Source: Acidobacteriota bacterium (GTDB lineage: Bacteria > Actinomycetota > Actinomycetes > Actinomycetales > Microbacteriaceae). Taken from it: DNA of 62,999 nucleotides. Below the pieces are notes generated by a model, which made no database searches, was not told the DNA's origin, and saw only the letters and a list, made by a program, of their open reading frames with translations. Where the stretch lies: contig JABBOB010000003.1 in the NCBI GenBank assembly GCA_019352055.1, positions 48,798 through 111,796 of the forward strand. The letters are read 5' to 3'. The translations under genes were made by a program, and so were the position numbers. How positions within the stretch are numbered: the stretch's first letter is position 1; the number at the start of each line of letters is the position of its first letter. This document shows, piece after piece, positions 25,295-34,332 of this stretch.

Positions 25295-27936
25295 GCCGAC
25301 GGCTCCGTCGCTCCGATGAGCTCGAGGAACGCCTCCTCGAGGTGGCGGCCGCGACCGACCGAGGTCACCCCGACGCCGGCACCGACGAGCGCGGCCACGA
25401 CCGCCTCCGTCGGCACGCCGCCCGGCACCACCCGCACGGACCCCTCCCCCGCCGGGGCGGCGCTCGCGACCCCGGCCGCGAGCGCGGCGGCGACGGCGGC
25501 CGCCGCATCGGTCGCGCCGATCACGAGCTCGTCGGCCTCGCCGGCGATCGTCGCGACCGGACCCGCCGCGACGAGGCGACCGTGCGACATGACGACGACA
25601 TGGCTGCAGGTCCGCTCGACCTCGCCGAGGAGGTGGGACGAGACCACGACGGTCCGGCCCGCGGCGGCATACCGGTGCAGCACCCCGCGCAGCGCGGTGA
25701 TCTGCGGCGGATCCAGGCCGTTCGTCGGCTCGTCGAGCACGAGCAGGTCCGGCAGCCCGAGCATCGCCTGCGCGATCCCGAGCCGCTGCCGCATCCCCTG
25801 GCTGTACCCGGCGACCCGCTTGTGGATCGCCGCGCCGAGATCCGCGACCCGGAGCACCTCCTCGAGGTGCGCATCGCGGAGGGGACGACCGGTGGCCGCC
25901 CAGTAGAGCTCGAGGTTGCGTCTGCCGGACAGGTGGGTGAGGAAGCCGGGACCCTCGATGAAGCAGCCGATGCGGTCGAGGACGGGCGACCCGGGGCCGA
26001 GCGGCGCACCGAACGCGCTGAGGGTGCCCGCGTCGGGCCGGAGCAGCCCCGCGACCATGCGGAGCGTCGTCGTCTTGCCCGCGCCGTTCTCGCCGAGCAG
26101 CCCCAGCACCTGCCCGCGCTGCACCGTGAAGCCGACGTCGTCGACCGCGAGGAACCCGCCTCGGAAGCGCTTGACGAGCCCGGCCAGCTCGAGCGGCGGA
26201 CCCTCCTCCGCCACCTCGGGTGCGGGTCCGGTCCGCCTCCCGAGCAGCGCTGCGAGCACCAGCAGCAGCACCGCGACGAGCAGCGCGGCGCCGATGCCGA
26301 TCAGGACGCCCGTGGTGGGGAGGCCCGCGGTCGGCTTCGCCGCGACGACCGCCACGGACGGCAGGGAGATCGGTCCGTCGAGCGCGATCCGGTCGCTCGC
26401 GGGCGTCGGGCTCCCCAGGAACTGGCTGTCGCTCGTGCGCACCGTGAGGACGACCTGGTCCCCCGGTGTGAAGCGCCACACCGTCGCCGGGAGGGTCACG
26501 GTCACCTCGCCGCCCGAGGCCGGCAGATCGACCCGGACCGGGGCGACGCCGCCCGGCAGTGCACGGACCGCGTCCCCGGTGCGTGCCGAGAGCTGCACGT
26601 AGAGCACGACCGTGCCGACCGCAGCGGGCTCGACGCGCAGCCGGACCGTCGCGGCACCGGCGAGCACCGCCGGCGAGGTGAGTGTCGCGGAGGCGAACGC
26701 CGCCGCCTCGGCGGGCGGGTTCGCCGCGGCGAGCAGGCTCGACGCGGTGCGGCCGACGGAGGTGCCGGTCCCGAGCCCCGGGATGCCGGTCACGGAGGCG
26801 GGGAGCCCCCCAGGCGGGTTCACGACCGTCTGCGCCCCGCCGTGCAGCCGCACGGCGATCGACCCGGTGCCCCGCAGGCCCGGGTAGCGGGCCGCGGTGC
26901 GGCTCTCCCCGAACGCGGTCGCGCTGGCGGGCACCGCGAAGGCGAACCGCGAGGACACGGGCGAGGCGGTCCGGAGGTGGGCGGCGAGCCAGCGATCGAT
27001 CTCACCGTCGGTGCCGGCCGTGCCTCCCCCGTCGTGGCCGCCGTCGAACCAGCCCACCTGGACGGGAGCGCCGGCGGCGACGAGCTGCCGCTCGTTCGCG
27101 TCCGCCTGGTCGAGTCCGAACAGCCGGTCCTGGATGCCCTGCAGCAGGAGGGTCGGCGCCTTCATCCGCGAGAGGACGCTCGAGGGCGACGACCGCGCGA
27201 GCAGAGCGAGGTCCGCAGGCGTCGCCGTGCCTCCGGTCACCAGCCGGTGGTACAGATCGCAGAACGCGGGTGTGAACCGTCCGCAACCGGTCGTCGCGCC
27301 GGCGATCCCTGCGCCGAACAGCCGCGACGCCCAGCCCACCTTGAAGTCGCGCCGGGTGGTGGCGGACCCCGCGGTGCCGGCCGAGGGCGGCGCGAGCGCG
27401 TCGGCCAGGTCGTTCCAGGTGATGGCCGCGACCACCGTGACGATCCGCGGATCGGTCGCGCCGAGCATGAGCGCGAGCGCACCGCCGTAGGAACCCCCGA
27501 CGACGCCCACGACCGGACTGCCGCTCCTCCGCTCGACCGCGTGGTCGGTCGCGAGCACATCGACCATCGCCCGGGCGTCCGGCACCTCCCCGTCCAGCGA
27601 GTCGAGGCCGATGAGGCCACCGGACGAGCCGAAACCGCGCGCCGTGTACGCGAGCACCACGTAGCCCTCGCCCTGCAGCCGCCGGGCCTCCGGGGCGAGA
27701 TCCGCCTTCGTCTGGCCGAAGCCGTGCGCGAGCAGCACCGCCGGGGCCGGGGTCACGGCCGGCGTGTACAGCGTCGCGTCGAGCCGGATCGTCGTGCCGG
27801 ATCCCGGCGCGTCCGGCACGGTCACGAAGAACGACCGCGTCGACGGTGTCCCTGCGGCCAGGGCCGGAGCACTCGGGGCCAGCGCACCGAGCACGGCGAC
27901 GACGATCGCGACGGCCGCGATCCGGAGTCGCCTCAT
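25291..27936 (-). CDS. Fusion of a secreted CocE/S15-like alpha/beta-hydrolase with an ABC transporter ATPase
   Basis: 881 aa. A signal-type N-terminus (1-28, ends APALAAG) is followed by an alpha/beta-hydrolase (VLLAHGFGQTK, nucleophile elbow VVGGSYGGALALML, acidic GIQDRLFG, His in FDGGHDGG), then a beta-rich domain (about 310-520) as in X-Pro dipeptidyl-peptidase/CocE proteins. A membrane helix (about 535-558) leads to a complete ABC ATPase: Walker A GENGAGKTT (about 613), YSQGMRQRLG signature, Walker B LLVLDEPTNG, and switch SSHLLGEVE. By topology the hydrolase is outside and the ATPase inside. The permease gene follows with a 4-nt overlap. Confidence 0.9.
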   Translation of the reverse strand: MRRLRIAAVAIVVAVLGALAPSAPALAAGTPSTRSFFVTVPDAPGSGTTIRLDATLYTPAVTPAPAVLLAHGFGQTKADLAPEARRLQGEGYVVLAYTARGFGSSGGLIGLDSLDGEVPDARAMVDVLATDHAVERRSGSPVVGVVGGSYGGALALMLGATDPRIVTVVAAITWNDLADALAPPSAGTAGSATTRRDFKVGWASRLFGAGIAGATTGCGRFTPAFCDLYHRLVTGGTATPADLALLARSSPSSVLSRMKAPTLLLQGIQDRLFGLDQADANERQLVAAGAPVQVGWFDGGHDGGGTAGTDGEIDRWLAAHLRTASPVSSRFAFAVPASATAFGESRTAARYPGLRGTGSIAVRLHGGAQTVVNPPGGLPASVTGIPGLGTGTSVGRTASSLLAAANPPAEAAAFASATLTSPAVLAGAATVRLRVEPAAVGTVVLYVQLSARTGDAVRALPGGVAPVRVDLPASGGEVTVTLPATVWRFTPGDQVVLTVRTSDSQFLGSPTPASDRIALDGPISLPSVAVVAAKPTAGLPTTGVLIGIGAALLVAVLLLVLAALLGRRTGPAPEVAEEGPPLELAGLVKRFRGGFLAVDDVGFTVQRGQVLGLLGENGAGKTTTLRMVAGLLRPDAGTLSAFGAPLGPGSPVLDRIGCFIEGPGFLTHLSGRRNLELYWAATGRPLRDAHLEEVLRVADLGAAIHKRVAGYSQGMRQRLGIAQAMLGLPDLLVLDEPTNGLDPPQITALRGVLHRYAAAGRTVVVSSHLLGEVERTCSHVVVMSHGRLVAAGPVATIAGEADELVIGATDAAAAVAAALAAGVASAAPAGEGSVRVVPGGVPTEAVVAALVGAGVGVTSVGRGRHLEEAFLELIGATEPSA

Positions 27937-27942
27937 CCGCAG

Positions 27943-27948
27943 ATGGTG
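27943..27948 (-). promoter_or_regulatory. Leaderless-type -10 hexamer
   Basis: CACCAT (minus strand), 6 nt before ATG 27936 of the hydrolase-ATPase fusion. Confidence 0.45.
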
Positions 27949-28061
27949 ACGGGTGCCGCTGTGGGCGGCACTCAGCGTCCCGCTCGCGGGGTCCCGCGCG
28001 ATTCCGAGGTGGAGTCGGCATGCGGGATGCTCGTCGTAGCCGACCTGAGGAGGAGCGAACG

Positions 28062-29102
28062 GTGCACGAGGCGCGCGAGGACCGGTACGAGGGCACGATG
28101 CGGTACCGGCGGAGCGGCCGGTCCGGCCTGGACCTGCCGATGCTGTCGCTCGGGTTCTGGCAGAACTTCGGCGACGACCGACCCTTCGCGCTGCAGCGCG
28201 ACATCGCGCTCCGGGCGTTCGACCTCGGCATCACGCACTTCGACCTCGCGAACAACTACGGGCCGCCCTACGGCTCCGCGGAGCGGAACGTCGGCCGGCT
28301 GCTCGCCTCCGACCTCCGTCCCTACCGGGACGAGCTGGTCGTGTCGACGAAGGCCGGCTGGGACATGTGGCCCGGCCCCTACGGGCAGGGCGGCGGCGGA
28401 CGCAAGTACCTGCTCGCGTCGCTCGACCGGTCCCTCGGCCGGCTCGGGCTCGACCACGTCGACATCTTCTACTCGCACCGCTTCGATCCGACGACCCCGC
28501 TCGAGGAGACCGCGACCGCCCTCGCGACGGCCGTCCAGCAGGGCAAGGCGCTCTACGTCGGCATCTCCTCGTACACGGCGGAGGACTCCCGCACGATGGC
28601 CGGCCTGCTGCGCGACCTCGGCACGCCGCTGCTCATCCACCAGCCCTCGTACTCCATGCTCAACCGCTGGATCGAGACCGACGGGCTGCTCGACGCGGCC
28701 GGGGACGAGGGCTTCGGGGTGATCGGCTTCACGGCCCTCGCGCAGGGCCTGCTCACCTCGCGCTACCTCGACGGGATCCCGGCGGGGTCGCGCGCGTCCC
28801 AGGGCGGCTCGTTCGACGCGTCCTGGCTGGACGACGCCATGATCGCGCGCCTCCGGGCGCTGCACGCGATCGCGGAGGACCGGGGGCAGACCCTCGCGCA
28901 GCTCGCCCTCGCGTGGGCGCTGCGCGACGAGCGCGTCACCAGCCTCGTGATCGGCGCGTCATCGGTCGCGCAGCTGGAGCAGAACGTCGGTGCGCTCACC
29001 GCGCCTCCCCTCTCGGACGACGAGCTGGTGCGGATCGACGAGCAGCTCTCCTCCGACGCCGCCGTCGACCTGTGGCGTGCGGCGCGGCTCGGCCGGCTGT
29101 AG
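28062..29102 (+). CDS. Aldo/keto reductase (YghZ/Gpr-like)
   Basis: 346 aa from GTG 28062, 9 nt after GAGGAGG. The (beta/alpha)8 features are MRYRRSGRSGLDLPMLSLGFWQNFGDD, ITHFDLANNYGPPYGSAE with catalytic Asp and Tyr, STKAGWDMWPGPYGQGG (Lys), and FYSHRFDPTTPLEE with His. The MW-PGPYG insertion is characteristic of the YghZ branch, which reduces methylglyoxal and other aldehydes with NADPH. Expressed from its own promoter, divergent to the fusion gene. Confidence 0.93.
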   Translation: MHEAREDRYEGTMRYRRSGRSGLDLPMLSLGFWQNFGDDRPFALQRDIALRAFDLGITHFDLANNYGPPYGSAERNVGRLLASDLRPYRDELVVSTKAGWDMWPGPYGQGGGGRKYLLASLDRSLGRLGLDHVDIFYSHRFDPTTPLEETATALATAVQQGKALYVGISSYTAEDSRTMAGLLRDLGTPLLIHQPSYSMLNRWIETDGLLDAAGDEGFGVIGFTALAQGLLTSRYLDGIPAGSRASQGGSFDASWLDDAMIARLRALHAIAEDRGQTLAQLALAWALRDERVTSLVIGASSVAQLEQNVGALTAPPLSDDELVRIDEQLSSDAAVDLWRAARLGRL

Positions 29103-29139
29103 CGCCGTCCCGCCGCAGCGGGCGCCCATCCCGCGCGCA

Positions 29140-29145
29140 TAGCGT
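29140..29145 (+). promoter_or_regulatory. Leaderless-type -10 hexamer
   Basis: TAGCGT, 7 nt, then GTG 29153. Confidence 0.5.
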
Positions 29146-29152
29146 CGACCCC

Positions 29153-30046
29153 GTGGTCGTCGGGGGCATCGTGGCTGCGCTGCTCGGGGCGGTCCTGCTG
29201 GCGCTCGGCGCGCAGTTCCAGGGGCGCGGCGTCCGGTCGGTCGGCGGGGACGGCAGCGGGGGCGGTGGCGGCTACGGGTTCCGCCGGGTCCTCCGGCTCT
29301 TCGCGAGCGGCGGCTGGCTGCTCGGGTCCGGGTTCCTCACCCTCGCGATCCTGCTGCAGCTCGTCGGCCTGCTGCTCGCGCCGCTGCCCGTCGTGCAGCC
29401 GCTGGGTGTGCTCTCGCTCGTGATCACCGCACTGCTCGAGCGGCGGCTGTCCCACGCCCGGATCCAGCGCCGAGGAGCGGTCGGCATCGCCGTCTGCGTC
29501 GTCGGCACCGCCCTGGTGGTCGGCACCGCCTCCGTGACGACGCACTCGACCGCGGCGCCGCCCCAGGTGGTGCTGCCGATCCTGGTCCTCGTCGGCGCCG
29601 TGCTGCTGGTCCTCCTGGTCGGGTACGCGACGTTGCGGAAGCGCGTGCCCTCGATCGCCTTCGCCGTCAGCGGGGGGATCTGCTTCGGGTTCGTCGTCAC
29701 CCTGATGAAGGTCGTCCTCGACCGCAGCACCGTGGCCGTGCAGCACGGCGGCCTCATCGGTCCGACGACGCCGTTCACGGTCCTGGTCCTCGCCGGCGCC
29801 GGTGCGGGCGGCCTGGCGGGGATGGCGCTGGTGCAGCGCGCCTACGCTTCCGGGTCGGCGGACCTCGTCGTCGCGGCGCTCACGGTCGTCGATCCCCTGG
29901 TCGCCGTCACCCTCGGCATCGTGCTGCTCGGGCAGGCGCACGGCGCACCGGTCTGGAGCTTCCCGGTCTTCGCCGTGGCGGAGGCCGTGGCGGTCACGGG
30001 GGTCGTGCTCATGGCGAGGAACCCGCCGGTCCACGCCGACGACTGA
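29153..30046 (+). CDS. DMT-superfamily (EamA-like) transporter
   Basis: 297 aa with about nine hydrophobic helices and very few charges inside them. Start VVVGGIVAALLGAVLLALGAQFQGRG places the first helix at once, as in NIPA/EamA-type members; the pattern LLAPLPVVQPLGVLSLVITALLERR and the C-terminal VDPLVAVTLGIVLLGQ mark the two repeat halves. A Gly/Ser-rich cytoplasmic loop (GGDGSGGGGGYG) follows the first helix. Substrate unknown; candidates are metabolites, Mg2+ or drugs. Confidence 0.83.
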   Translation: MVVGGIVAALLGAVLLALGAQFQGRGVRSVGGDGSGGGGGYGFRRVLRLFASGGWLLGSGFLTLAILLQLVGLLLAPLPVVQPLGVLSLVITALLERRLSHARIQRRGAVGIAVCVVGTALVVGTASVTTHSTAAPPQVVLPILVLVGAVLLVLLVGYATLRKRVPSIAFAVSGGICFGFVVTLMKVVLDRSTVAVQHGGLIGPTTPFTVLVLAGAGAGGLAGMALVQRAYASGSADLVVAALTVVDPLVAVTLGIVLLGQAHGAPVWSFPVFAVAEAVAVTGVVLMARNPPVHADD

Positions 30047-30124
30047 TCGGTCCGACACGCCCGAGCGCGTCCGGGGGACCCGGGAACCGCGGGGCACGTC
30101 CCGCTGGCCCGGCGCACCGAGGGC

Positions 30125-30130
30125 CACCAT
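30125..30130 (+). promoter_or_regulatory. Leaderless-type -10 hexamer
   Basis: CACCAT, 6 nt, then GTG 30137. Confidence 0.45.
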
Positions 30131-30136
30131 GGTCCG

Positions 30137-30955
30137 GTGGCAACGGTGCGCGACCATCCCAGCCGTCCGAACCGGGGCGTCTTCCTCCCGCCGTTCGACG
30201 CCCTCGCGGACCCGCGTCTCGTCGCGGATCTCGCGGTGGCGGCCGAGCAGGCCGGCTGGGACGGCGTCTTCGTGTGGGACCACGTGCGCTACTCCCGGCC
30301 GGTGACCGCGATCGCCGACCCGTGGATCTGCTGCGCCGCGATCGCGGCGCGCACCGAGCGGATCCGCTTCGGGCCGATGGTCACCCCGCTCCCCCGCAGG
30401 CGCCCCCATGTGGTCGCGCGCCAAGCGGCGAGCCTCGACCTGCTGTCCGGCGGCCGGCTCGTGCTCGGGTTCGGCAGCGGCGACGACTGGCTCGGCGAGT
30501 TGAGCCGCTTCGGCGACGAAGCCGATGCCAGGACCCGGGGCGACATGCTCGACGAGGGCCTGGACGTACTCACCGGTCTGCTGAGCGGTCACCTCGTCGA
30601 GCACATCGGGCCCCACTACCGGGCCGAGGACGTGCGCTTCCTCCCCGCTCCCGAGCGACCGATCCCGATCTGGATCGCGGGCCGGTTCGGCAACCGGAGG
30701 CCGTTGCAGCGGGCGGCGCGCTACGACGGTGCGTTCGTGATCGCCTATCCGGGACCGGAGGGGATCCGGCAGGTCCGCGAGACCCTCGCGGCGGCGCGCC
30801 CCGACCTGACCGCGTTCGACGTCGTCGTCGACATCGCGGCCGACGCGGATCCGTCGCCGTGGGCGGCCGCGGGCGCCACCTGGGTGCTCAACCGGTTCGG
30901 GCCGTACGAGCTGGACCCCGCCGCTGTGCGTGCGCGCATCGAAGCGGGGCCGTGA
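30137..30955 (+). CDS. LLM-class flavin-dependent oxidoreductase
   Basis: 272 aa, a bacterial-luciferase-like monooxygenase of the short actinobacterial type. Motifs: GVFLPPFDALADPRLVADLAVAAEQAGWDGVFVWDH, RIRFGPMVTPLPRRRPHVVARQAASLDLLSGGRLVLGFGSGDD, and PIWIAGRFGNRRPLQRAARYDG. It uses FMNH2 or F420H2; the actinobacterial context makes F420 plausible, but cofactor choice cannot be read here. Substrate unknown. Confidence 0.92.
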   Translation: MATVRDHPSRPNRGVFLPPFDALADPRLVADLAVAAEQAGWDGVFVWDHVRYSRPVTAIADPWICCAAIAARTERIRFGPMVTPLPRRRPHVVARQAASLDLLSGGRLVLGFGSGDDWLGELSRFGDEADARTRGDMLDEGLDVLTGLLSGHLVEHIGPHYRAEDVRFLPAPERPIPIWIAGRFGNRRPLQRAARYDGAFVIAYPGPEGIRQVRETLAAARPDLTAFDVVVDIAADADPSPWAAAGATWVLNRFGPYELDPAAVRARIEAGP

Positions 30956-31056
30956 GCGCGCAGCCCCTCGTCGCCCGCGCGTGCTCCGCCCGGCGGGCCG
31001 GCCCGTGGTGCACGGGCGCCGTGCCCGGTCCGCATCCCGGCGCACCACCGCCCGCG

Positions 31057-31062
31057 TAGTCT
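31057..31062 (+). promoter_or_regulatory. Likely -10 of the histidine kinase operon
   Basis: TAGTCT lies 38 nt before ATG 31101, leaving room for a short leader that carries GGAGGGAGG. Confidence 0.45.
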
Positions 31063-31100
31063 GGCGGCGTCGACCGCTGGGGGCGGCGGAGGGAGGCCGC

Positions 31101-32372
31101 ATGGCCGCCGGAACCACCCCCCGCGTGCTCCACGACCGGCCCGGCGCAGGCGCCCGGGTCGCCGACACGACGGCCTCGGCCGTCCGTCAGCTCGAACGGC
31201 TGCGGGGCGACCGTGTCCTGCCCGGCGCCGCGCTGCTCGCGGCGGTCGTGCTCGTGCTCGTCGAGGCGCCGCTGGTCGCCGGACCGGACGTGCCGCTGCC
31301 GCTCGCCTTCGCGATCGTCATCGTGCACGTCGGCGCCGTGCCGATGGCTCTGCGCATCCCGAACGTCGCCGCACCGCTCTCGCTCGCCGCCGCCCTCGTG
31401 CTGCAGTGGCTCGCCGCTGGAACCGGGTCGCTGCTCTGGCCGTGGTCGCCTGTGCTCATCGTCACGCAGTGCCTCGTGCTCGGCGCGGTCGCGGCGCGGA
31501 CGACGCTGCCGGTCGCGCTGCTCCACTGGCTCGTCGCGGTGGTGCTCTCCGCCTCCCTGTCCGCCTGGTTGCGTCCGCGGCGCGGCGACGAGACCTCGGT
31601 CGACGTCGCCGTGTTCGGCAGCATCTCCGCCACCCTGATCATCGCCGCGCTGCTGCTCGCGCAGTGGCGCCGCGTCCGCTCGCTGCTGCTGCAGGAGCGG
31701 CAGCTCGCCGCGGAGGAGGCCGAGCGCCGCCTGGTGGTCGAGGAGCGCACCCGCATCGCCCGCGAGCTGCACGACGTGGTCGCGCACAGCCTGTCGATCA
31801 TCACCGTGCAGGCGTCGACGGCCCGATTCCGGCACCAGGGGTTCAGCGCCGAAGCGGCCGACGAGTTCGACCGCATCGCCGCGCAGTCGCGCGAGGCCCT
31901 CGACGAGATGCGCGGGCTGCTCCGGGTGCTCCGTGGCACGGAGGAGGACCCGAACCGCCGCCCGCAGCCCGGCCTGCACGACATCGCCGACCTGATCGCG
32001 CAGGCGAACCGCGCCGGCACCTCCATCGCGTTCAGCGAGCCGACCGGTCCGTGGGCCGCCGGGGTCGGCCCCCTGACCGGGCTGACGGCCTACCGCATCG
32101 TGCAGGAGGCGACGAGCAACGCGATCCGGCACGCACCCGGGTCCGACATCGCCGTGACCCTCGCCCGCGTCGCCGACGACATCGAGGTCTCCATCGTGAA
32201 CAGCGCGACCGGCGAACCGGCCGTCGACAGCCCGACCGGCCACGGGCTGCTCGGGATGACCGAGCGCGCCGCGATCGCAGGGGGCACCGTGCGGTTCGGG
32301 CCGACGGAGGAGGGCGGCTTCGCCGTCGACGCCCGGCTGCCGGTGTTCTTCCGGTCGGGGGCGACGCCATGA
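31101..32372 (+). CDS. Sensor histidine kinase (HisKA_3, NarL/DesK type)
   Basis: 423 aa, GGGAGG 4 nt upstream of ATG 31101. Five to six membrane helices (about residues 40-190) with very short loops and no extracytoplasmic sensor domain; then a coiled linker (QERQLAAEEAERRLVVEE), the dimerisation/phosphoacceptor box RTRIARELHDVVAHSLSIITVQA, and the HATPase part (YRIVQEATSNAIRHAPGSD, GHGLLGMTERAAIAGG). The compact multi-helix input resembles membrane-state sensors such as DesK. The stop overlaps the response regulator by 4 nt, and a desaturase gene follows, so membrane fluidity is a reasonable signal; this is inference. Confidence 0.9.
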   Translation: MAAGTTPRVLHDRPGAGARVADTTASAVRQLERLRGDRVLPGAALLAAVVLVLVEAPLVAGPDVPLPLAFAIVIVHVGAVPMALRIPNVAAPLSLAAALVLQWLAAGTGSLLWPWSPVLIVTQCLVLGAVAARTTLPVALLHWLVAVVLSASLSAWLRPRRGDETSVDVAVFGSISATLIIAALLLAQWRRVRSLLLQERQLAAEEAERRLVVEERTRIARELHDVVAHSLSIITVQASTARFRHQGFSAEAADEFDRIAAQSREALDEMRGLLRVLRGTEEDPNRRPQPGLHDIADLIAQANRAGTSIAFSEPTGPWAAGVGPLTGLTAYRIVQEATSNAIRHAPGSDIAVTLARVADDIEVSIVNSATGEPAVDSPTGHGLLGMTERAAIAGGTVRFGPTEEGGFAVDARLPVFFRSGATP

Positions 32373-33037
32373 CCGTGCGCGTGCTCGTCGTCGACGACCA
32401 GGCGATGGTGCGAGCCGGGTTCGCCGCGCTGCTCGACGCGCAGCCCGACATCACCGTCGTCGGGCAGGCCGCCGACGGCGAGGAGGGGGTTCGGCTCGCG
32501 GCGGAGACCATGCCGGACGTCGTGCTCATGGACGTCCGGATGCCCGCGCTCGACGGCATCGAGGCCACCAGGGCGATGCTGGCGCCGGGCCGGCCCGCTC
32601 CCCTCCCGAAGATCGTGATGCTCACCACCTTCGACATCGACGACTACGTGCTCGACGCGCTGCGCGCCGGGGCGAGCGGGTTCCTGCTGAAGGACGCGCT
32701 GCCCGACGACCTGGTGGACGCGGTCCGCATCGTCGCTCGGGGCGACGCCCTGCTCGCCCCGAGCGTCACCCGCCGCCTCATCGAGCGCTTCGCAGCCCGG
32801 CCGACCGGCACGACGGCGATCGGCTCGGACCTCGACGTGCTCACCGACCGGGAGCGGGAGGTGCTGCGCGAGGTCGCGCAGGGCCGCAGCAACAGCGAGA
32901 TCGCGGCGGTCCTCTTCATCGCCGAGCAGACGGTGAAGAGCCACGTCAGCCGGGTGCTGACGAAGCTCGGCCTGCGCGACCGCGCGCAGGCCGTCGTGGT
33001 CGCCTACGAAGCGGGCCTGGTGATCCCGGGCGACTGA
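32369..33037 (+). CDS. NarL/FixJ-family response regulator
   Basis: 222 aa. Receiver domain: acidic pocket VLVVDDQ, phospho-acceptor Asp in VVLMDVRMPALDGIEATR, switch Thr in MLTTFDIDDYVLDALRAGASGFLLKDALPDDL. The C-terminal LuxR-type HTH is LTDREREVLREVAQGRSNSEIAAVLFIAEQTVKSHVSRVLTKLGLRDRAQAVV. Co-transcribed with the kinase (ATGA overlap). Its likely target is the adjacent desaturase promoter, where a 6-6-6 inverted repeat occurs at 33084-33101. Confidence 0.94.
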   Translation: MTVRVLVVDDQAMVRAGFAALLDAQPDITVVGQAADGEEGVRLAAETMPDVVLMDVRMPALDGIEATRAMLAPGRPAPLPKIVMLTTFDIDDYVLDALRAGASGFLLKDALPDDLVDAVRIVARGDALLAPSVTRRLIERFAARPTGTTAIGSDLDVLTDREREVLREVAQGRSNSEIAAVLFIAEQTVKSHVSRVLTKLGLRDRAQAVVVAYEAGLVIPGD

Positions 33038-33083
33038 CCGACGCTCCGGGCTCCCCCGCCGGCATCGGCACGCCGATCCCCTA

Positions 33084-33101
33084 CTCCGGTACTGGCCGGA
33101 G
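33084..33101 (+). promoter_or_regulatory. Candidate response-regulator operator upstream of the desaturase gene
   Basis: CTCCGG-TACTGG-CCGGAG, an exact 6-bp inverted repeat with 6-bp spacer. It ends 41 bp before the -10 hexamer at 33142, a good position for an activator. Binding by the adjacent regulator is inferred. Confidence 0.4.
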
Positions 33102-33141
33102 AACGGCACCCCGGAGGGACGTGCCGCCGCGCCCCGATCCG

Positions 33142-33147
33142 TACCGT
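33142..33147 (+). promoter_or_regulatory. Leaderless-type -10 hexamer
   Basis: TACCGT, 7 nt, then GTG 33155 of the desaturase gene. Confidence 0.5.
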
Positions 33148-33154
33148 TCCGAGG

Positions 33155-34264
33155 GTGAGCACGCTCGTCGCCCCCGCCATCCGTTCGACCCGCCCCCGTC
33201 GCGTGCCGAAGGGCGACGCGCAGGCCCTGCACGCGAGCGACTACACCGAGCTGTCCCGTCGGGTGAAGGCCGCCGGCCTGCTCGAGCGGCGCTACGGGTC
33301 GTACGTGTGGCGCACCGCGATGCTCGCCGCCGGGCTGGGTGTCGGCATCGTCGCGACGGTGCTCGTCGGCCACTCGTGGTGGCAGCTCGGCGTCGCCGTC
33401 TGGTTCGCCGTCGTGTTCGCGCAGGCGGGCTTCCTCGCGCACGACGCAGCGCACCGCCAGGTGTTCGTGTCCGGCAAGCGCAACGAGTGGTACTCGCGCA
33501 TCGTCGCGAACCTCGTCGTCGGCCTCGGCTACGGCTGGTGGATGCAGAAGCACACCCGGCACCACGGGAACCCGAACACCATCGGCAAGGACATGGACCT
33601 CGATCCGAACCTGATCGTGTTCACCGAGCCCGATGCGCTCACCCGCACCTCCGGCGTCGCCGCATTCGTGATGCGCCGGCAGGGCTGGCTGTTCCTCCCC
33701 GCGATGACCCTGACGGGCCTCGATCTGCACGTGAAGACGATCCGCATGCTGATGTCGAAGGAGGGCGTGAAGCACCGCGGCGTCGAGGCCCTGCTGCTCG
33801 CCGTGCGCCTGATCTCGCTGCCGGTGCTGCTCATCGTCTGCGCCGGCCCGGTCATCGGCATCGCGGCCCTCGTGCTGAACGTGCTGCTCTTCGGTTTCCT
33901 CCTCGGCGGTGCCTTCGCCCCGAACCACATCGGCATGCCGCAGATCGCGCCGTCGCAGAAGGTCGACTACCTCCGCCGCCAGGTGCTGACGTCGCGCAAC
34001 ATCACCGGCGGTCCGGTCGTCGACTTCCTGATGGGCGGCCTCAACCACCAGATCGAGCACCACCTGTTCCCGAGCCTGCCCAGCGCGAACCTGCGCGAAG
34101 CCCGCAGGATGATCCGCGACTACTGCCACGAGATGGGCCTGCCCTACACGGAGCGCCCGCTGCCGAAGGCGATGGCGGACGTGGTCCGCTCGGTGCACCG
34201 CATCGGCCTCCGTGCCGCCGACCCGTTCGACTGCCCCGCCGCGGCGGCGCTCCGCATGGCCTGA
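33155..34264 (+). CDS. Membrane fatty-acid desaturase (acyl-lipid type, QxxHH class)
   Basis: 369 aa. The three di-iron His boxes are HDAAH, HTRHH and the variant QIEHH (in NHQIEHHLFPSLPSANLREA). Hydrophobic pairs about 55-90 and 175-240 form the four-helix membrane core. It introduces a double bond into acyl chains of membrane lipids using O2 and an external electron donor; no ferredoxin or reductase is encoded next to it. The preceding two-component system and the following cold-shock gene suggest a role in cold adaptation. Regiospecificity cannot be read. Confidence 0.94.
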   Translation: MSTLVAPAIRSTRPRRVPKGDAQALHASDYTELSRRVKAAGLLERRYGSYVWRTAMLAAGLGVGIVATVLVGHSWWQLGVAVWFAVVFAQAGFLAHDAAHRQVFVSGKRNEWYSRIVANLVVGLGYGWWMQKHTRHHGNPNTIGKDMDLDPNLIVFTEPDALTRTSGVAAFVMRRQGWLFLPAMTLTGLDLHVKTIRMLMSKEGVKHRGVEALLLAVRLISLPVLLIVCAGPVIGIAALVLNVLLFGFLLGGAFAPNHIGMPQIAPSQKVDYLRRQVLTSRNITGGPVVDFLMGGLNHQIEHHLFPSLPSANLREARRMIRDYCHEMGLPYTERPLPKAMADVVRSVHRIGLRAADPFDCPAAAALRMA

Positions 34265-34279
34265 CCGGCCGGGGGGACG

Positions 34280-34316
34280 AGGAAGGCCCCGGGAGCATCG
34301 CTCCCGGGGCCTTCCT
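34280..34316. terminator. Bidirectional terminator between desaturase and cspA genes
   Basis: A perfect 16-bp stem (34280-34295 with 34301-34316) around a CATCG loop; the outer part is AGGAAGGCCCC/GGGGCCTTCCT. It serves both the plus-strand desaturase and the minus-strand cold-shock gene. Confidence 0.8.
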
Positions 34317-34332
34317 GAATTCGTGGGACGAA

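Noticed and set aside
25342..28722. 1126-codon plus-strand open frame opposite the hydrolase-ATPase fusion
   Set aside because: Composition is low-complexity Arg/Gly/Glu/Asp and it mirrors the codon pattern of the real genes on both sides.
31101..33037. Annotation of the kinase and regulator as DesK and DesR
   Set aside because: HisKA_3/NarL pairs are numerous in actinobacteria; gene order alone supports the idea only as a hypothesis, so no symbols are given.
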